Source of the DNA: Spirogloea muscicola
Taxonomy: Eukaryota > Streptophyta > Zygnematophyceae > Spirogloeales > Spirogloeaceae
Length of the DNA stretch: 61,921 nt
Assembly (NCBI GenBank): GCA_009602725.1
Contig: WELB01000071.1
Coordinates: 282,178-344,098 of the forward strand
Reading direction: 5' to 3'
The translations under genes were made by a program, and so were the position numbers. The notes below the pieces were generated by a model. The model worked only from the letters and a program-made list of their open reading frames with translations. It was not told the DNA's origin and did not search any database. Shown here one piece after another: positions 14,999-25,722 of this stretch; positions within the stretch are counted from its first letter, which is position 1; each line of letters starts with the position of its first letter.

Positions 14999-15789
14999 CA
15001 CCCCTCCCAGAGTAAGGAAGGTCAATGTGCCAAGCATGGCATGGCCTTACTCATAATGCTTTCAGAACAGTACTGTCTGCTGAGCAGGAAGAGTCTGACG
15101 GCAATCCGTTGAGCCTCTTCAGCAGAATGTCATCAAAACCTACAATCTCAGGCAGCCATTCGCTGATTACGTGATTGCGACTCACTGTTTACATAACTGC
15201 AAGTACATAAAGCTTAAATGGGCAAATGCTTTAGTGGACAGATGACTGTGCGCTCTCATTCCCATGCCAAGACCTGTCTGGGTTGAAGGAAGCACTGCTG
15301 TAACAGTAGAGCTGGCTGCACAACTCCAGACATTCTTCTGTGTGGCTAGCTTCTGGTTAGGCAAGTTCAAGAAGGGCCCACCAGTTAGAGCGCTCATTGC
15401 CAGGCATCACCAACATGCCCAAAACCAGTTCGCATTCATATGAACATGATCAAGTGGAGGGAATCGAATCCAGACAAGTACAGAAATTGGCAATCCTCAA
15501 CAACCACGAGCCACAGTGCCTTGGGGCCAGACAAGTAGTCGGAGACGGTGACCTATGAATGCCATGCATCTTGCTTGTACTTGACATCAAGCACAGCTTC
15601 AATGGATGCCGTGGTCACGTCCTGCATCATGCTGCCTTTGCGGCAGGTGTGCAGCAGAGTCCAAACACTGGAAGGAGGGGTGACGGAAAAGTCCAGTCTA
15701 CATTCTTACAAAAAAACGAGCAGCCGTGAGAGCCCTGCTCGAGTTACCCGACATCTGCAGCATCATCGAAGGCAAGGCCGCATGTGCGG
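14999..15789. other. Intergenic, convergent 3' regions of NTH1 and PsbY
   Basis: No gene recognised. It must contain the 3' UTRs of two convergent genes. Confidence 0.5.
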
Positions 15790-16433
15790 CTACTTCCTCC
15801 TACCACCCTTCCCTTGCATGTTCCTGAACTGGTTGAGGGCGGCTGGCAGGATGTTGAAGAGCACCCAGCCAACAGCGGGCCCAAGGACGACGAGGAGAAT
15901 GAGGGGGCGCGCGTCCGTGTCAGCCAGCTGCATGATCTCCTGGGCGGCGGCGTCAGCCTGCGGGGCGGCGAGAAGGGAGGCGGCGGCGCCGAGGCCGACG
16001 GCGCCAGCGAGGCCCTTGGCGCTCCGCATCCGGTCGAGCTGCGACAGCGCCGGCTGGGCAATGTTGAACAGCACCCAGGCAATGGCGGGGACGAGGGCCA
16101 GGGCCAGCGCCAGGGGCCGCGAGTCGTCCGCCAGCTGCATGATCTCCTGCGCCGCGTCCGCCTGAGGGGCGGCAGCCAGCGCCGTGGCGGCAGCGCCGCC
16201 GAGGCCGACGGCGGCCAGCACGCCTCGCCTGCCGCCGGACTGCATCCGCTGCAGCTGGGCGAGGGCGCCGGGGAGGATGTTGAAGGCCACCCAGCCGACG
16301 GCGGGGCCCAGGACGAGGAGCAGGATGAACGGCCGGGCATCGTTGTCGGCCAGCTGCATCAGCTCATGGGCCGCCTGCGCCTGGGGCGGCGCCGCGAGCA
16401 GCGCGGCGGCCACGGCGGCGACGCCGGCGCCGG
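15790..16433 (-). CDS. PSBY: Photosystem II PsbY polyprotein precursor, at least three units, 5' end missing
   Basis: Nuclear precursor for PsbY, a small thylakoid membrane protein at the edge of photosystem II near cytochrome b559. The visible frame is uninterrupted and holds three PsbY units in tandem, at about 16245-16372, 16025-16155 and 15790-15950. Each unit starts after an Ala-rich AxA-type cleavage site with a form of HELMQLAD or QEIMQLAD, followed by a hydrophobic helix with GWV or AWVLFNI and a basic tail such as QRMQSGGRR. Ala-rich hydrophobic linkers between units resemble thylakoid-transfer segments. The land-plant precursor is known to yield two PsbY peptides, so three or more is unusual. 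The N-terminus, transit peptide and perhaps further units lie in the N gap. Divergent to CPN20. Confidence 0.93.
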
Positions 16434-17214
16434 NNNNNNNNNNNNNNNNNNNNNNNNNNNNNNNNNNNNNNNNNNNNNNNNNNNNNNNNNNNNNNNNNNN
16501 NNNNNNNNNNNNNNNNNNNNNNNNNNNNNNNNNNNNNNNNNNNNNNNNNNNNNNNNNNNNNNNNNNNNNNNNNNNNNNNNNNNNNNNNNNNNNNNNNNNN
16601 NNNNNNNNNNNNNNNNNNNNNNNNNNNNNNNNNNNNNNNNNNNNNNNNNNNNNNNNNNNNNNNNNNNNNNNNNNNNNNNNNNNNNNNNNNNNNNNNNNNN
16701 NNNNNNNNNNNNNNNNNNNNNNNNNNNNNNNNNNNNNNNNNNNNNNNNNNNNNNNNNNNNNNNNNNNNNNNNNNNNNNNNNNNNNNNNNNNNNNNNNNNN
16801 NNNNNNNNNNNNNNNNNNNNNNNNNNNNNNNNNNNNNNNNNNNNNNNNNNNNNNNNNNNNNNNNNNNNNNNNNNNNNNNNNNNNNNNNNNNNNNNNNNNN
16901 NNNNNNNNNNNNNNNNNNNNNNNNNNNNNNNNNNNNNNNNNNNNNNNNNNNNNNNNNNNNNNNNNNNNNNNNNNNNNNNNNNNNNNNNNNNNNNNNNNNN
17001 NNNNNNNNNNNNNNNNNNNNNNNNNNNNNNNNNNNNNNNNNNNNNNNNNNNNNNNNNNNNNNNNNNNNNNNNNNNNNNNNNNNNNNNNNNNNNNNNNNNN
17101 NNNNNNNNNNNNNNNNNNNNNNNNNNNNNNNNNNNNNNNNNNNNNNNNNNNNNNNNNNNNNNNNNNNNNNNNNNNNNNNNNNNNNNNNNNNNNNNNNNNN
17201 NNNNNNNNNNNNNN
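16434..17214. other. Assembly gap (781 N)
   Basis: Run of unknown bases that hides the first exon(s) of both PsbY (minus) and CPN20 (plus) and their shared upstream region. Its flanks are very GC-rich, a likely reason for the gap. The true length may differ. Confidence 1.
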
Positions 17215-18597
17215 GGCCGCGCGGCCTCCGGCCCGGGCGTCGCCAGGGCCGCCACGGCCGTCGCGCCCAAGGTGAGCGCTCCTCGCTCCCGCAGGCCCCT
17301 CTGGCGATGACCACTCTGGCGCCGCCGCTGCCATGGCCGTCACTCCGAGGAGCCGGCAGGGGCGGCGCAGGAGCCGCGGTCGCGCGCGACTTCGCAGCTC
17401 CGTGCATTGTGGCGCCTGGCCCGTCAGACGTGCTCACGCGGCTGCTCAATGTGGGGCGTTGGTGCGTCGGCCCGCGGCTCTTTCTCCAGTTCAAGACGTT
17501 GACGCCGCTGGGCGACCGCGTCCTCGTCAAGATCCAGACCAAGGAGGAGAAGTCGCAGGGCGGCATCCTGCTGCCCACGGCGGCGCAGACCAAGCCCCAG
17601 GGGGGCGAGGTCGTCGCCGTCGGCGACGGCCGTACTCTTGGCGACAAGAAGGTCGCCATTGACATCCAGGTGTGCTGTCCTCAGATGGAGCTTGTTCCAG
17701 CCGGCCTGGCTCCCCAGACGTGTGCGGGGGCTGTGTCTGGCTGTCAGCTAACGGGAGATGTCAGCAGCCCTCGTTCTGATGCGTTCTTAACCCCACGTCG
17801 CCGTGCAGACGGGCAGCAAAATCGTGTACTCCAAGTATGCTGGCACCGAGGTGGAGTTTGACGGTGCCGAGCATCTGCTGCTCAAGGAGGACGACGTGAT
17901 CGGCCTCCTGTCGTCGGACGATATCGAGGACCTCAAGCCGCTCAACGACCGCGTCCTCATCAAGGTGATCACTGGCTCGAAGGTTTCATGGAACTGGCTG
18001 TACTGTCACGTGGCCTTCTGATACCCTTACAATGTATGTCGCCAGAAGTCCTCTGTGTGTTTCTCAAGTTATCCACACCTCTTTGTGATTATGCACCTAT
18101 GCTTCTGAGGCATATGGCTTCTGAAGCAGCTGCAGCAGTGTGCCTGGCCAAGGCATTGTCAGCAATGTCACTTTCAATTGATGGAGATCTGCGTCATTGC
18201 TTGAGCTTGAGCCCAGGTGGCCGAGGCGGAGAGCAAGACCGCTGGAGGTGTGCTGCTCACAGACAGTGCTAAGGAGAAGCCAGTAGTTGGAACGGTGAGT
18301 GACCTGAATCGCTTAATCTGTCATCCATCAACATTGGCAGGAAGGTGGCGCGCGCCACGGTGCGGCTGCTCTTTGCCTGTGACCGTTCTGTGTGGCTAAG
18401 AGCAGCACCTTCTTGAGCTGCAGGTGGTTGCGACTGGCCCAGGACCCTTGGGGGAAGATGGCTCGAGGAAGCCGCTGGATATCACAGAGGGCAATACAGT
18501 CCTCTACTCAAAGTATGCCGGCAGCGACTTCAAGAGCAAGGACGGCACTCAATTTGTTGTCCTCCGAGGAAGTGACGTGATGGCCATCCTCTCCTGA
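17215..18597 (+). CDS. CPN20: Chloroplast 20 kDa co-chaperonin (double GroES), 5' end missing
   Basis: Plastid co-chaperonin that caps the chaperonin-60 barrel used for folding Rubisco and other stromal proteins. Exons: up to 17271, 17490-17669, 17809-17964, 18217-18294, 18424-18597, all in phase 0, giving 214 residues plus the part in the gap. Two GroES domains follow each other: the first starts at PLGDRVLVK with mobile-loop sequence KSQGGILLP, the second at PLNDRVLIK with KTAGGVLLT. Each ends with a YSKYAG segment, and the protein ends in DVMAILS, as in land-plant CPN20. The visible piece before the first domain, ARAATAVAPK, looks like the end of a transit peptide. The transcript starts in the gap, facing away from PsbY. 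Confidence 0.96.
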
Positions 18598-19559
18598 ATG
18601 ACAGATAGCGTCGCTTGCCGAAATTGCTCCCACCTTTGACATCTTGAAGTGTCTCTCCCAACTTCGAGAGTCAATTGACAGAGCCAATTCACAGGGACAG
18701 CAGCAGCAGCAGCAATTGAAATTGGCCTCCCAGACCCTGTTAGCTGACAAGCAAACAAAAGGGTCTCCTGAAGTGAGTACAGCAACTCGTGATGGGTCAC
18801 AGTAAGCACCTCCAATCCAATAATTTTAGTTTGAGGGGCATCCTCCTCCATTGTCGATCAATTTTTGTGCATCATGAACCACTTATAACAGCGTCTCTTA
18901 CCATGCCTAGGCCCAGGTTCTTATTGTAGTTGCCCCCAGCTGTGCTTTGCTTGCCTAGCACAGCCTGGCTAACTTCTCTTGCATAATCAAGCTATCCAGA
19001 AGATGACGTTACGAATGCGCTCGCATCACTTGCCAAGCGGTCAATATATCGAGCTTAAGTGCTTGGGATGCTACAGCCAGTGGTAGCTATTCCCGCCAGT
19101 GTTCTCTTGTTTGTGCACACAAATAGCAGATTTACAATCTTGAAGGAACTGTCGTCTTCATGGGTCCCCAATGGACCCAGTCATCCTGCTTGACTCATCT
19201 TCAGTGTGCAGAATTCAACACCGAAGGTCAGTGTGGCCTGATGGATAGTAAGCAAGTTGTGACGGGCAGTAAGCAAGATGTCGCCGTTATTCAATGGTGG
19301 AAGCGGAACTGGTCAACAGAGTTCCACCGCAAGCTCTCCTATGAGTGTGGTGCCAGTGTGCCGCTGGCCAAGCGCTGCTCATCTTCGCGGTCAATGGCAG
19401 ACTGCCGAGGCAAGCCTAGGAAAGTCTGCAATGGTAGGTCTCTGACATGGCAAGGATGCATCACTTTGGTCAGTATTAGAGCAATCAGCAAACAGCACAT
19501 GGTGCTAGCAACAAGCCTCTCAAACAGCAGCACAAATGAGTACAAACGAAGGGTGATAC
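18598..19559. other. Intergenic, nothing recognised
   Basis: Holds the CPN20 3' UTR on the left and the left edge of the gag palindrome on the right. Open frames such as 19160-19624 show no family features. Confidence 0.5.
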
Positions 19560-19804
19560 TTGTTGAAAGGAGATGCCAAAACGTCAGATTCTTGCATGGT
19601 CACATTTGGCCTAGCGGTAACTAGCGGTCACACTGGCCTATCTGGGCCGGCCGCGACCCTTTTGTATCGACCGGCCGGTATCCCAATCTGAGATTGCACG
19701 CCATCCTGCCGCTGCAACGCGCCACCGCCACCGCTGCCGCCGCTGCGGAGCGCTGAGGCTGGTCTCCCCGTCGCTCTTGTCGCACAGCTCTCCTCGCGGT
19801 CGAC

Positions 19805-20578
19805 ATGGCCAGCCAGGGCCATGGTATCACAATTCAAGATGGTATCAGAGGAGGCCTCGAGGGCCTGCGACAGTTCGACAGCACAAATTGGACCGTTTGG
19901 CAGGAGATGGTGGAGCTGGCCATGGACCACCTTGGTCTACTGGCCATCCTACAGGGGACATAGGCAGAGCCAGTGTCGCAAGCAGCGGATGCGGTTGCCT
20001 CAGAAGCGCTGCAGATGTACAGGCGGAGGCAGACGCACTGTCTCTACCTTCTCAAGTGCAGCCTTAACGCCACACAGCTGCAGCTGGTGGTGGGCAAGAG
20101 GACGCCCGCAGAGACTTGGGCGACTCTGTGCCAGGAGTACGGGAAGACTTCACAGACCAGTATCAGCATCCTGCTGAGGAGCTTCGCCAATATGGAGATG
20201 GGACCAACAGAGTCGGTATCTTCCTATGCGCTAAGAATGCGTGCCAAGGAGCAGGAGTTGGGTGCAGCAGGACAGATCATCTCTCCTGACATGCTGGTAG
20301 CCCACCTGTTCCAGAGCCTTCCAGCAAGATTTCATCACACCATGGAGACGCTGCAGACCTACAAGCCACCGTTGTCTTTTGACGACTGCATAGAGCGTCT
20401 TCAGGGTGTTGAGGACCTCCAAAAACAGTGGGATCAGAGAGACTCCGTGATTGAAAATAGTGCTCTCTATGCGCGCAGTGATCAGCAGCAGCCCTGGCAG
20501 CAGCAGCGGCAGCAGCAGCAGCAGCAGCAACAGCAGAAGCAGCAGCGGCAGCAGCAGCAGCAGCTGCTGCTGCTGCCG
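19805..20578 (+). pseudogene. Copia-like retrotransposon gag fragment, left arm
   Basis: Encodes a gag-like protein of the UBN2 type found in Copia elements, with features such as NWTVWQEMVELAMD, TPAETWATLCQEYGK and LQGVEDLQKQWDQR, ending in a Gln-rich CAG tract. A TAG at about 19961 interrupts the frame where the right arm has a sense codon. No protease, integrase or reverse transcriptase follows, because the sequence folds back at the tract. No LTRs are visible. It is a fragment and cannot move by itself. Confidence 0.85.
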
Positions 20579-21279
20579 CTGCTGCTGCCAGGGCTGCTGC
20601 TGATCACTGCGCGCATAGAGAGCACTATTTTCAATCACGGAGTCTCTCTGATCCCACTGTTTTTGGAGGTCCTCAACACCCTGAAGACGCTCTACGCAGT
20701 CGTCAAAAGACAACGGTGGCTTGTAGGTCTGCAGCGTCTCCATGGTGTGATGAATCTTGCTGGAAGGCTCTGGAACAGGTGGGCTACCAGCATGTCAGGA
20801 GAGATGATCTGTCGTGCTGCACCCAACTCCTGCGCCTTGGCACGCATTCTTAGCGCATAGGAAGATACCGACTCTGTTGGTCCCATCTCCATATTGGCGA
20901 AGCTCCTCAGCAGGATGCTGATACTGGTCTGTGAAGTCTTCCCGTACTCCTGGTACAGAGTCGCCCAAGTCTCTGCGGGCGTCCTCTTGCCCACCACCAG
21001 CTGCAGCTGTGTGGCGTTAAGGCTGCACTTGAGAAGGTAGAGACAGTGCGTCTGCCTCCGCCTGTACATCTGCAGCGCTTCTGAGGCAACCGCATCCGCT
21101 GCTTGCGACACTGGCTCTGCCTCTGTACCCTGTAGGATGGCCAGTAGACCAAGGTGGTCCATGGCCAGCTCCACCATCTCCTGCCAAACGGTCCAATTTG
21201 TGCAGTCGAACTGTCGCAGGCCCTCGAGGCCTCCTCTGATACCATCTTGAATTGTGATACCTTGGCCCTGGCTGGCCAT
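20579..21279 (-). pseudogene. Copia-like retrotransposon gag fragment, right arm
   Basis: Inverted copy of the left-arm gag. It starts MASQGQGITIQDG and lacks the left arm's stop, but a one-base loss at about 20750 (AGATTCATC versus AGATTTCATC) shifts the frame, so the product is split over two frames. The differing lesions mean the arms are not identical read-through copies. Confidence 0.85.
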
Positions 21280-21713
21280 GTCGACCGCGAGGAGAGCTGT
21301 GCGACAAGAGCGACGGGGAGACCAGCCTCAGCGCTCCGCAGCGGCGGCAGCGGTGGCGGCGGCGCGTTGCAGCGGCAGGATGGCGTGCAATCTCAGATTG
21401 GGATACCAGCCGGTCGATACAAAAGGGTCGCGGCCGGCCCAGATAGGCCAGTGTGACCGCTAGGTACCGCTAGGCCAAATGTGACCATGCAAGAATCTGA
21501 CGTTTTGGCATCTCCTTTCAACAATACTCTTGAACATTCGATGACATCGTGCATCAGCAGAAAGTCATCGCAGCCGACAGCAGAGGAGCTTGTTGATCTG
21601 CGTGCTGTGTTGTGGTAGCAGAGGGTATATGAGGGGACAGACTGGCAGACATAACATTCAGGGTGCCTCACCTGGACTCTTTGATGATAAATGTGTCCAC
21701 AATGGAGGTGCCC

Positions 21714-22361
21714 TCATACACAGGACCTGCACGCCAGCAGTGCAGTAGGAGCTTGAGCTATGGGGCCGCATAACAATATTTCTAAGAAAGGCATACTACG
21801 CCAGTGGAAGACAACCTCAAGCGGCGTCCGTGACGGGCTACACGGCCAGAGGTGTGAAAGTGCTTCCACCAGAGCGCCCTGCATCTTGCCAATGCTCTTA
21901 CCGGTCTTATCAAGGACGCCAGCGGAGAAATACTTGTGGTTGACGTACTGCAAGTACTCCTTTCGATACGCTCTGAATTGCTCCTCGCACCGCGTCTCCA
22001 CGTCTGTCGCGCTGATGCCCCAGCACGCCGCAATGTCCTCTAACTTGGTGAACGGGAGTGGCTGGTCGTCACTCAGGATCATCATTCCAGCGCAAGCAGC
22101 AATCCTCTCAATTTTTCGATTGAGAGGACTGGCAAACTCTGAAGATTGTGACGCTGTTGCTGCTCTAAGATGTGCTCTTTGAGGTGCTCAACTGAAAGTC
22201 CAGTGCATCATTGGTCCCCCCCGGCGAATAGGAGGAGCAGCACAGAGATCTTCCGCGGCGCTTGCTGCCTGGCAAGAGCGACAGGCAACTTTGTGAAGGA
22301 GGTCCACGGAGAGCTCACGCAGCAGAGGGCCCGGCGTCCCACCGCCTCGCAGGCCCGGGCG
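21714..22361 (-). CDS. Unrecognised protein-coding segment
   Basis: I do not recognise this gene. The best evidence of coding is an open stretch from about 22148 down to 21714 containing LNRKIERIAACAGMMILSDD and DVETRCEEQFRAYRKEYLQ, charged and helix-like, with balanced composition. A possible first exon begins at the ATG at 22361 in a GC-rich context, and another frame around 22310 reads PLLRELSVDLLHKVA, but I could not join these in frame with confidence. No membrane segment or signal is visible. The 3' end is uncertain and lies about 200 bases from the gag palindrome. Confidence 0.4.
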
Positions 22362-23020
22362 CCGCCGCCATGCCGGCTGCAGGCGCCCGACCCGCCACGC
22401 TCAGCTCGTCGCCACTGCAGCTTCTACTCGGTGCAGCGGAACTCCGCCACCCGGCCCCAGAGCCGACTGCAGGCGCTCAGCTGCGCGGCGAAAGTGTCGC
22501 CGGGCGCGCCGTCGCAGGCTGCGCCGCGGCCTCGGGGCGCCGAGGGAGGTGCGCACTACGTGCTCTCGGCGGCGGGGGAGCGCTCCGAGGCGCGGCTAGG
22601 AGCCGGGCCTGGGCCTGGGCCGCACTTCCGTGGCGGCGCTCCGGCTCCCCAAGTTAAGCCTGTCGGACTGTATTTGCTCACCCGTGGAAACCACCGTCAC
22701 ACGTCTACCTACAGTAAAGCCACCTTGAAGTAGTGCTTCGATTCACGGAGCCCCACTTCCACTGCACAAGCTGTTGCCTGACCAGTGCATCATTGGCTTG
22801 AAGTGGCCCACCCTTTCGACAACATGCGCACCGTGCCCCTTCTCTTTTGCGCGCCGCGCGCGCCCGCTCTTCCTGACGTAGAAGAGCCTTCTGGGCCCGT
22901 CATCCCCAGCACCAGGCCGCCGTTCAGCGCCCCGTTCCCAGTCCCCAGGCAGGCTGGCCTACAGCCCGGGGCGCGGCCGCCAACTCGCCCTTCGAGCCTC
23001 GCCCCCGGGGTTCTGCTGCG
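22362..23020. promoter_or_regulatory. Divergent upstream region before the dehydratase gene
   Basis: GC-rich region between the unrecognised minus-strand gene and the plus-strand dehydratase. It holds a copy of the dispersed TGCTCACCCGTGG motif near 22661-22695 and a minus-strand copy of the GGTGCGCATG...GAAAGGGTGG motif near 22790-22845. Its role as a promoter is inferred from position only. Confidence 0.4.
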
Positions 23021-25331
23021 ATGGCGCGCGCCAAGGACGCGTACCTCGCGGCGTACAACGCCGCGCAAGCGCTGGGCTGGTCCGCGCCTCGCCCACGTCC
23101 TCGCCTACTGCAGCGATGGCTGCTTGACCCTCAGGATACCTCGATGCTAGGTGCCGCAGCGGCGCAGCCAGGAGTGGGCTAGGACACCCGACGCCGTGGG
23201 CGCCGGCTATCCACAGTGGCGTGCAGCCATAGTGCTGGTGGCTCCGAGCGGTTCTCGTCCTGAGGGCTGGCTGCGCGTGACTTGGGTCCCTGCCTTGGCC
23301 GCACCTCATAGCTCCTCCGCCCGACTGACCGCTAGCAGGGGCGCCGCCCTCACGCTGGTGCTAGGAGCCGTGGTGCGCACAGGCGGGTGGAGGAGCGGGT
23401 ACTCTGCGGCCGGCCAGCTCGTCTGTACGTGGCAAGAGCTCGCCGGCTTGGCATCGGTGTCTCGGAGCAGGACGTTGCACTGCTAAGCGTGATGCATCCT
23501 CTATATGGCTAGTGGCATACTCATGGCCAAAGTGGGGTGCCGTGTGCGTGGACTCCCCAATTCGAGCTACTTCTCAAGCACATTCCTCGTGCATTTTGCC
23601 GTTATTGCTTTCTTCATCTTGCCTCATTAGTCGGCAGCCTTGGTGGAAAATTTATGGACGTTGTCCACCCACGTACTTGTCCTGCCAGATTGGCTGAGCA
23701 TAAATACTCGCAGCAGCATGACATCCTACTCCGCTGCGCTCCTGGCACTTGCAACAGGTATTTGCCAACTGGCAGCCGTCTTGGAGGTTGTTCACGCCGC
23801 CACAGGTCTGTAGTTGGAGCAGCGCCCTTGCTGGCCTTTTGCAGCAGCATGAGTGAGTGGCCTGTCTTTCTGGAAATTGTCAGCTTCTGATCGGAGTTGG
23901 CCTCAATGGTTGCTCACCTTTAACTTGCAGGACTTGTGAGGAGCAGTGCACAGACAGCCTTCCTGCAGTGGTTTGGCAGGACGCATGCACTGCTGGCAGT
24001 CATCGCCAGCGTCCCTGAGGTTGGTTCTGCTTCTTGTAGTCGCGCATTGATCGTTTGGGATAGCACTGCCCTTCTCTGGATGCCTGGCTTAGCCGGAGGC
24101 TGTAACCTTGAGCCTGCACTGTCTTACCTGTCCAGCTCATATTGCATATACGTTAGGCAAGGCCGAAACGTGCAGTAGTCAGAACCTCAAGCAAGTTTTA
24201 TTACATTCCATTATGCAGGTGCAGCAGCTCCAGTCAGTGACGGTGATGCTCTTGGCCTGGGCTTTGAGTGAGGTAGGCTCATGCATCAAGCTGCATCTGG
24301 ACAGGCTCTGCTACCCGTGCTCGAGTCTTTTATGCTGGCTTCACTGTCGTGAAAGCACTGAAGCGGTAGCCTTTCAAGCGATAGCCTCTATTTATAGCCT
24401 TCCTTATACCCCCTCTAGTCTTGACATGCAGCTCTTGTTAATGCCTCAATAGCTATCTTTGCTGGGGCATTAGGTGATCCGGTACCCTCAGTATTGCCTG
24501 AACATCCTGGGAGATGTCCTGGCTGGTTGACGTGGCTCAGGTGCGGTTTACATTGATCATCTGCGTACTCGCCCAACTTGGCGCTGGGGATGAGCTTTGC
24601 TCAGCTTGGCTTTGCTCAGCTTGACTAACTTAGGGAGACAAATAAAATGAGCCTTCTTGACAGCAACAACGTGTAGTAGTGTAGTTGCTACTTCCACCCA
24701 AGGTCACTCATTGACAAGGCATGATGAGCTGTTCTGGCAGATACACTGCATTCATTCCTCTCAACCCGCTCGGACTCTTTTGGGGAGAGAGTACGTTCTT
24801 CCGAGAACCTGGGCTATGCTTCTGCAACACATTATTTGTCTGAGTGAACATCTGCCTGCAACATGAAGAACTGCAATGCAAGAGGATGGGTCCTACAAGT
24901 TCCACTGCTTGTCAAAATGAGTGATGAATGTGCAGATTCTCTGAAACCAAGCGCTTGTGTTGTACAATGAGCTGCTTGTCTTGAGAGCACAGGGTTCCAA
25001 CTTATCCAGCCTTTCTGTTGCCAATACTGTGGTTTGCAGTGTGGACCATGTATAAGGCTCTGCCTTTTGTAGCAGATCAGCAGACTCATTCTGCCTTTTT
25101 CTCACTCTTGCCATTTGACTACCGCACTTTCCTTGCGGTGAGTTCTCACCCAGACGTGTCAAAGGGTTTGTATTGAGAAGCTGCGCTTTAAACTGTTATA
25201 CTTAAACTACCCAATGGCCATACCAGGTGTTGCTGGCTGTGTACCCTGCAATATGGTGGCAGCTCTACTCCCACATGTTCAAGCAGCGGCGAATCAAGCT
25301 GGGCAATATGGAGGGGCATAAACGTGAATAA
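23021..25331 (+). CDS. 3-hydroxyacyl-CoA dehydratase family (PAS2/HACD), catalytic Tyr replaced
   Basis: ER membrane protein of the family doing the third step of very-long-chain fatty acid elongation. Exons: 23021-23079, about 23717-23805, 23931-24019, 24219-24272, 24474-24525, 24719-24790, 25040-25137, 25227-25331, with phases agreeing from 23805 on. Family features in order: CQLAAVLEVVHAATGLVRSS, VIRYPQY, GRYTAFIP, YKALPFV, FDYRTFLA and the basic ending FKQRR. Where the family has Tyr-Pro-x-Gly followed by a catalytic Glu, this protein reads LNPLGLFWGE: the Tyr is Asn and one residue is added before Glu. This may be a non-catalytic paralogue. The N-terminal membrane segment seems short, so an exon between 23080 and 23716 may be missed. 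Confidence 0.85.
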
Positions 25332-25722
25332 AGCTCAAGTATGCTTGAGACTAGCCTGCAACCGCATTCTTGGTGCACCTGCAGGCATGGGCATGCCTGG
25401 CACGACTGCTAAAGTACTGTTGCATTTCTGTGTTAATCTTTGTGATGTGCAGTTGCTTAGTGCACACGTGCGCACCCTCACCTCCTCCTAAGCTTGTTAG
25501 CATTAATGAGCTGACAATCACTGCCTACGTTTCACAAATAAGACAAACTGCTGTATGAACAGCTTTATCGTTTCTGAACAGCCTCGCTAAGCTTCCATAA
25601 ACTGCTTGATCAAGACAACTTCAAGATCGAATGTGGACACCAATAACATGTCCACACTGCACGGCTTGGATGGAGTCAAAGGAATGTGCCACTTGGTGAG
25701 GGGCCAGTGCTTGGTACCACTG
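25332..25722. other. Intergenic, convergent 3' regions
   Basis: Between the stops of the dehydratase (+) and tRNA-binding protein (-) genes. No gene recognised; an open minus frame at 25587-25775 overlaps the last exon in another frame. Confidence 0.5.

Larger units (their letters stand above)
19560..21524. repeat. Near-perfect palindrome of about 980-base arms
   Basis: Positions on the left arm pair with positions on the right arm with an almost constant sum of 41084-41085, so the two arms are inverted copies with only scattered differences. The match begins at TTGTTGAAAGG on the left and ends at its complement on the right. The centre is a CAG/CTG tract near 20505-20590 with almost no spacer. 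The arms carry two inverted copies of the same gag fragment. Confidence 0.93.

Noticed and set aside
15450-15545. Possible minus-strand tRNA because of GGATTCGATTCC
   Set aside because: The sequence around it does not form a T-arm, D-arm and acceptor stem of the right spacing.
16359-17665. 300-500 residue frames crossing the N gap
   Set aside because: They are open only because N codons cannot be stops; only the PsbY frame left of the gap and the CPN20 frame right of it are supported.
20231-20743. Fused frame running across the palindrome centre with Gln then Leu tracts
   Set aside because: It reads gag in one arm and its antisense in the other; a fold-back artefact of translation, not a protein.
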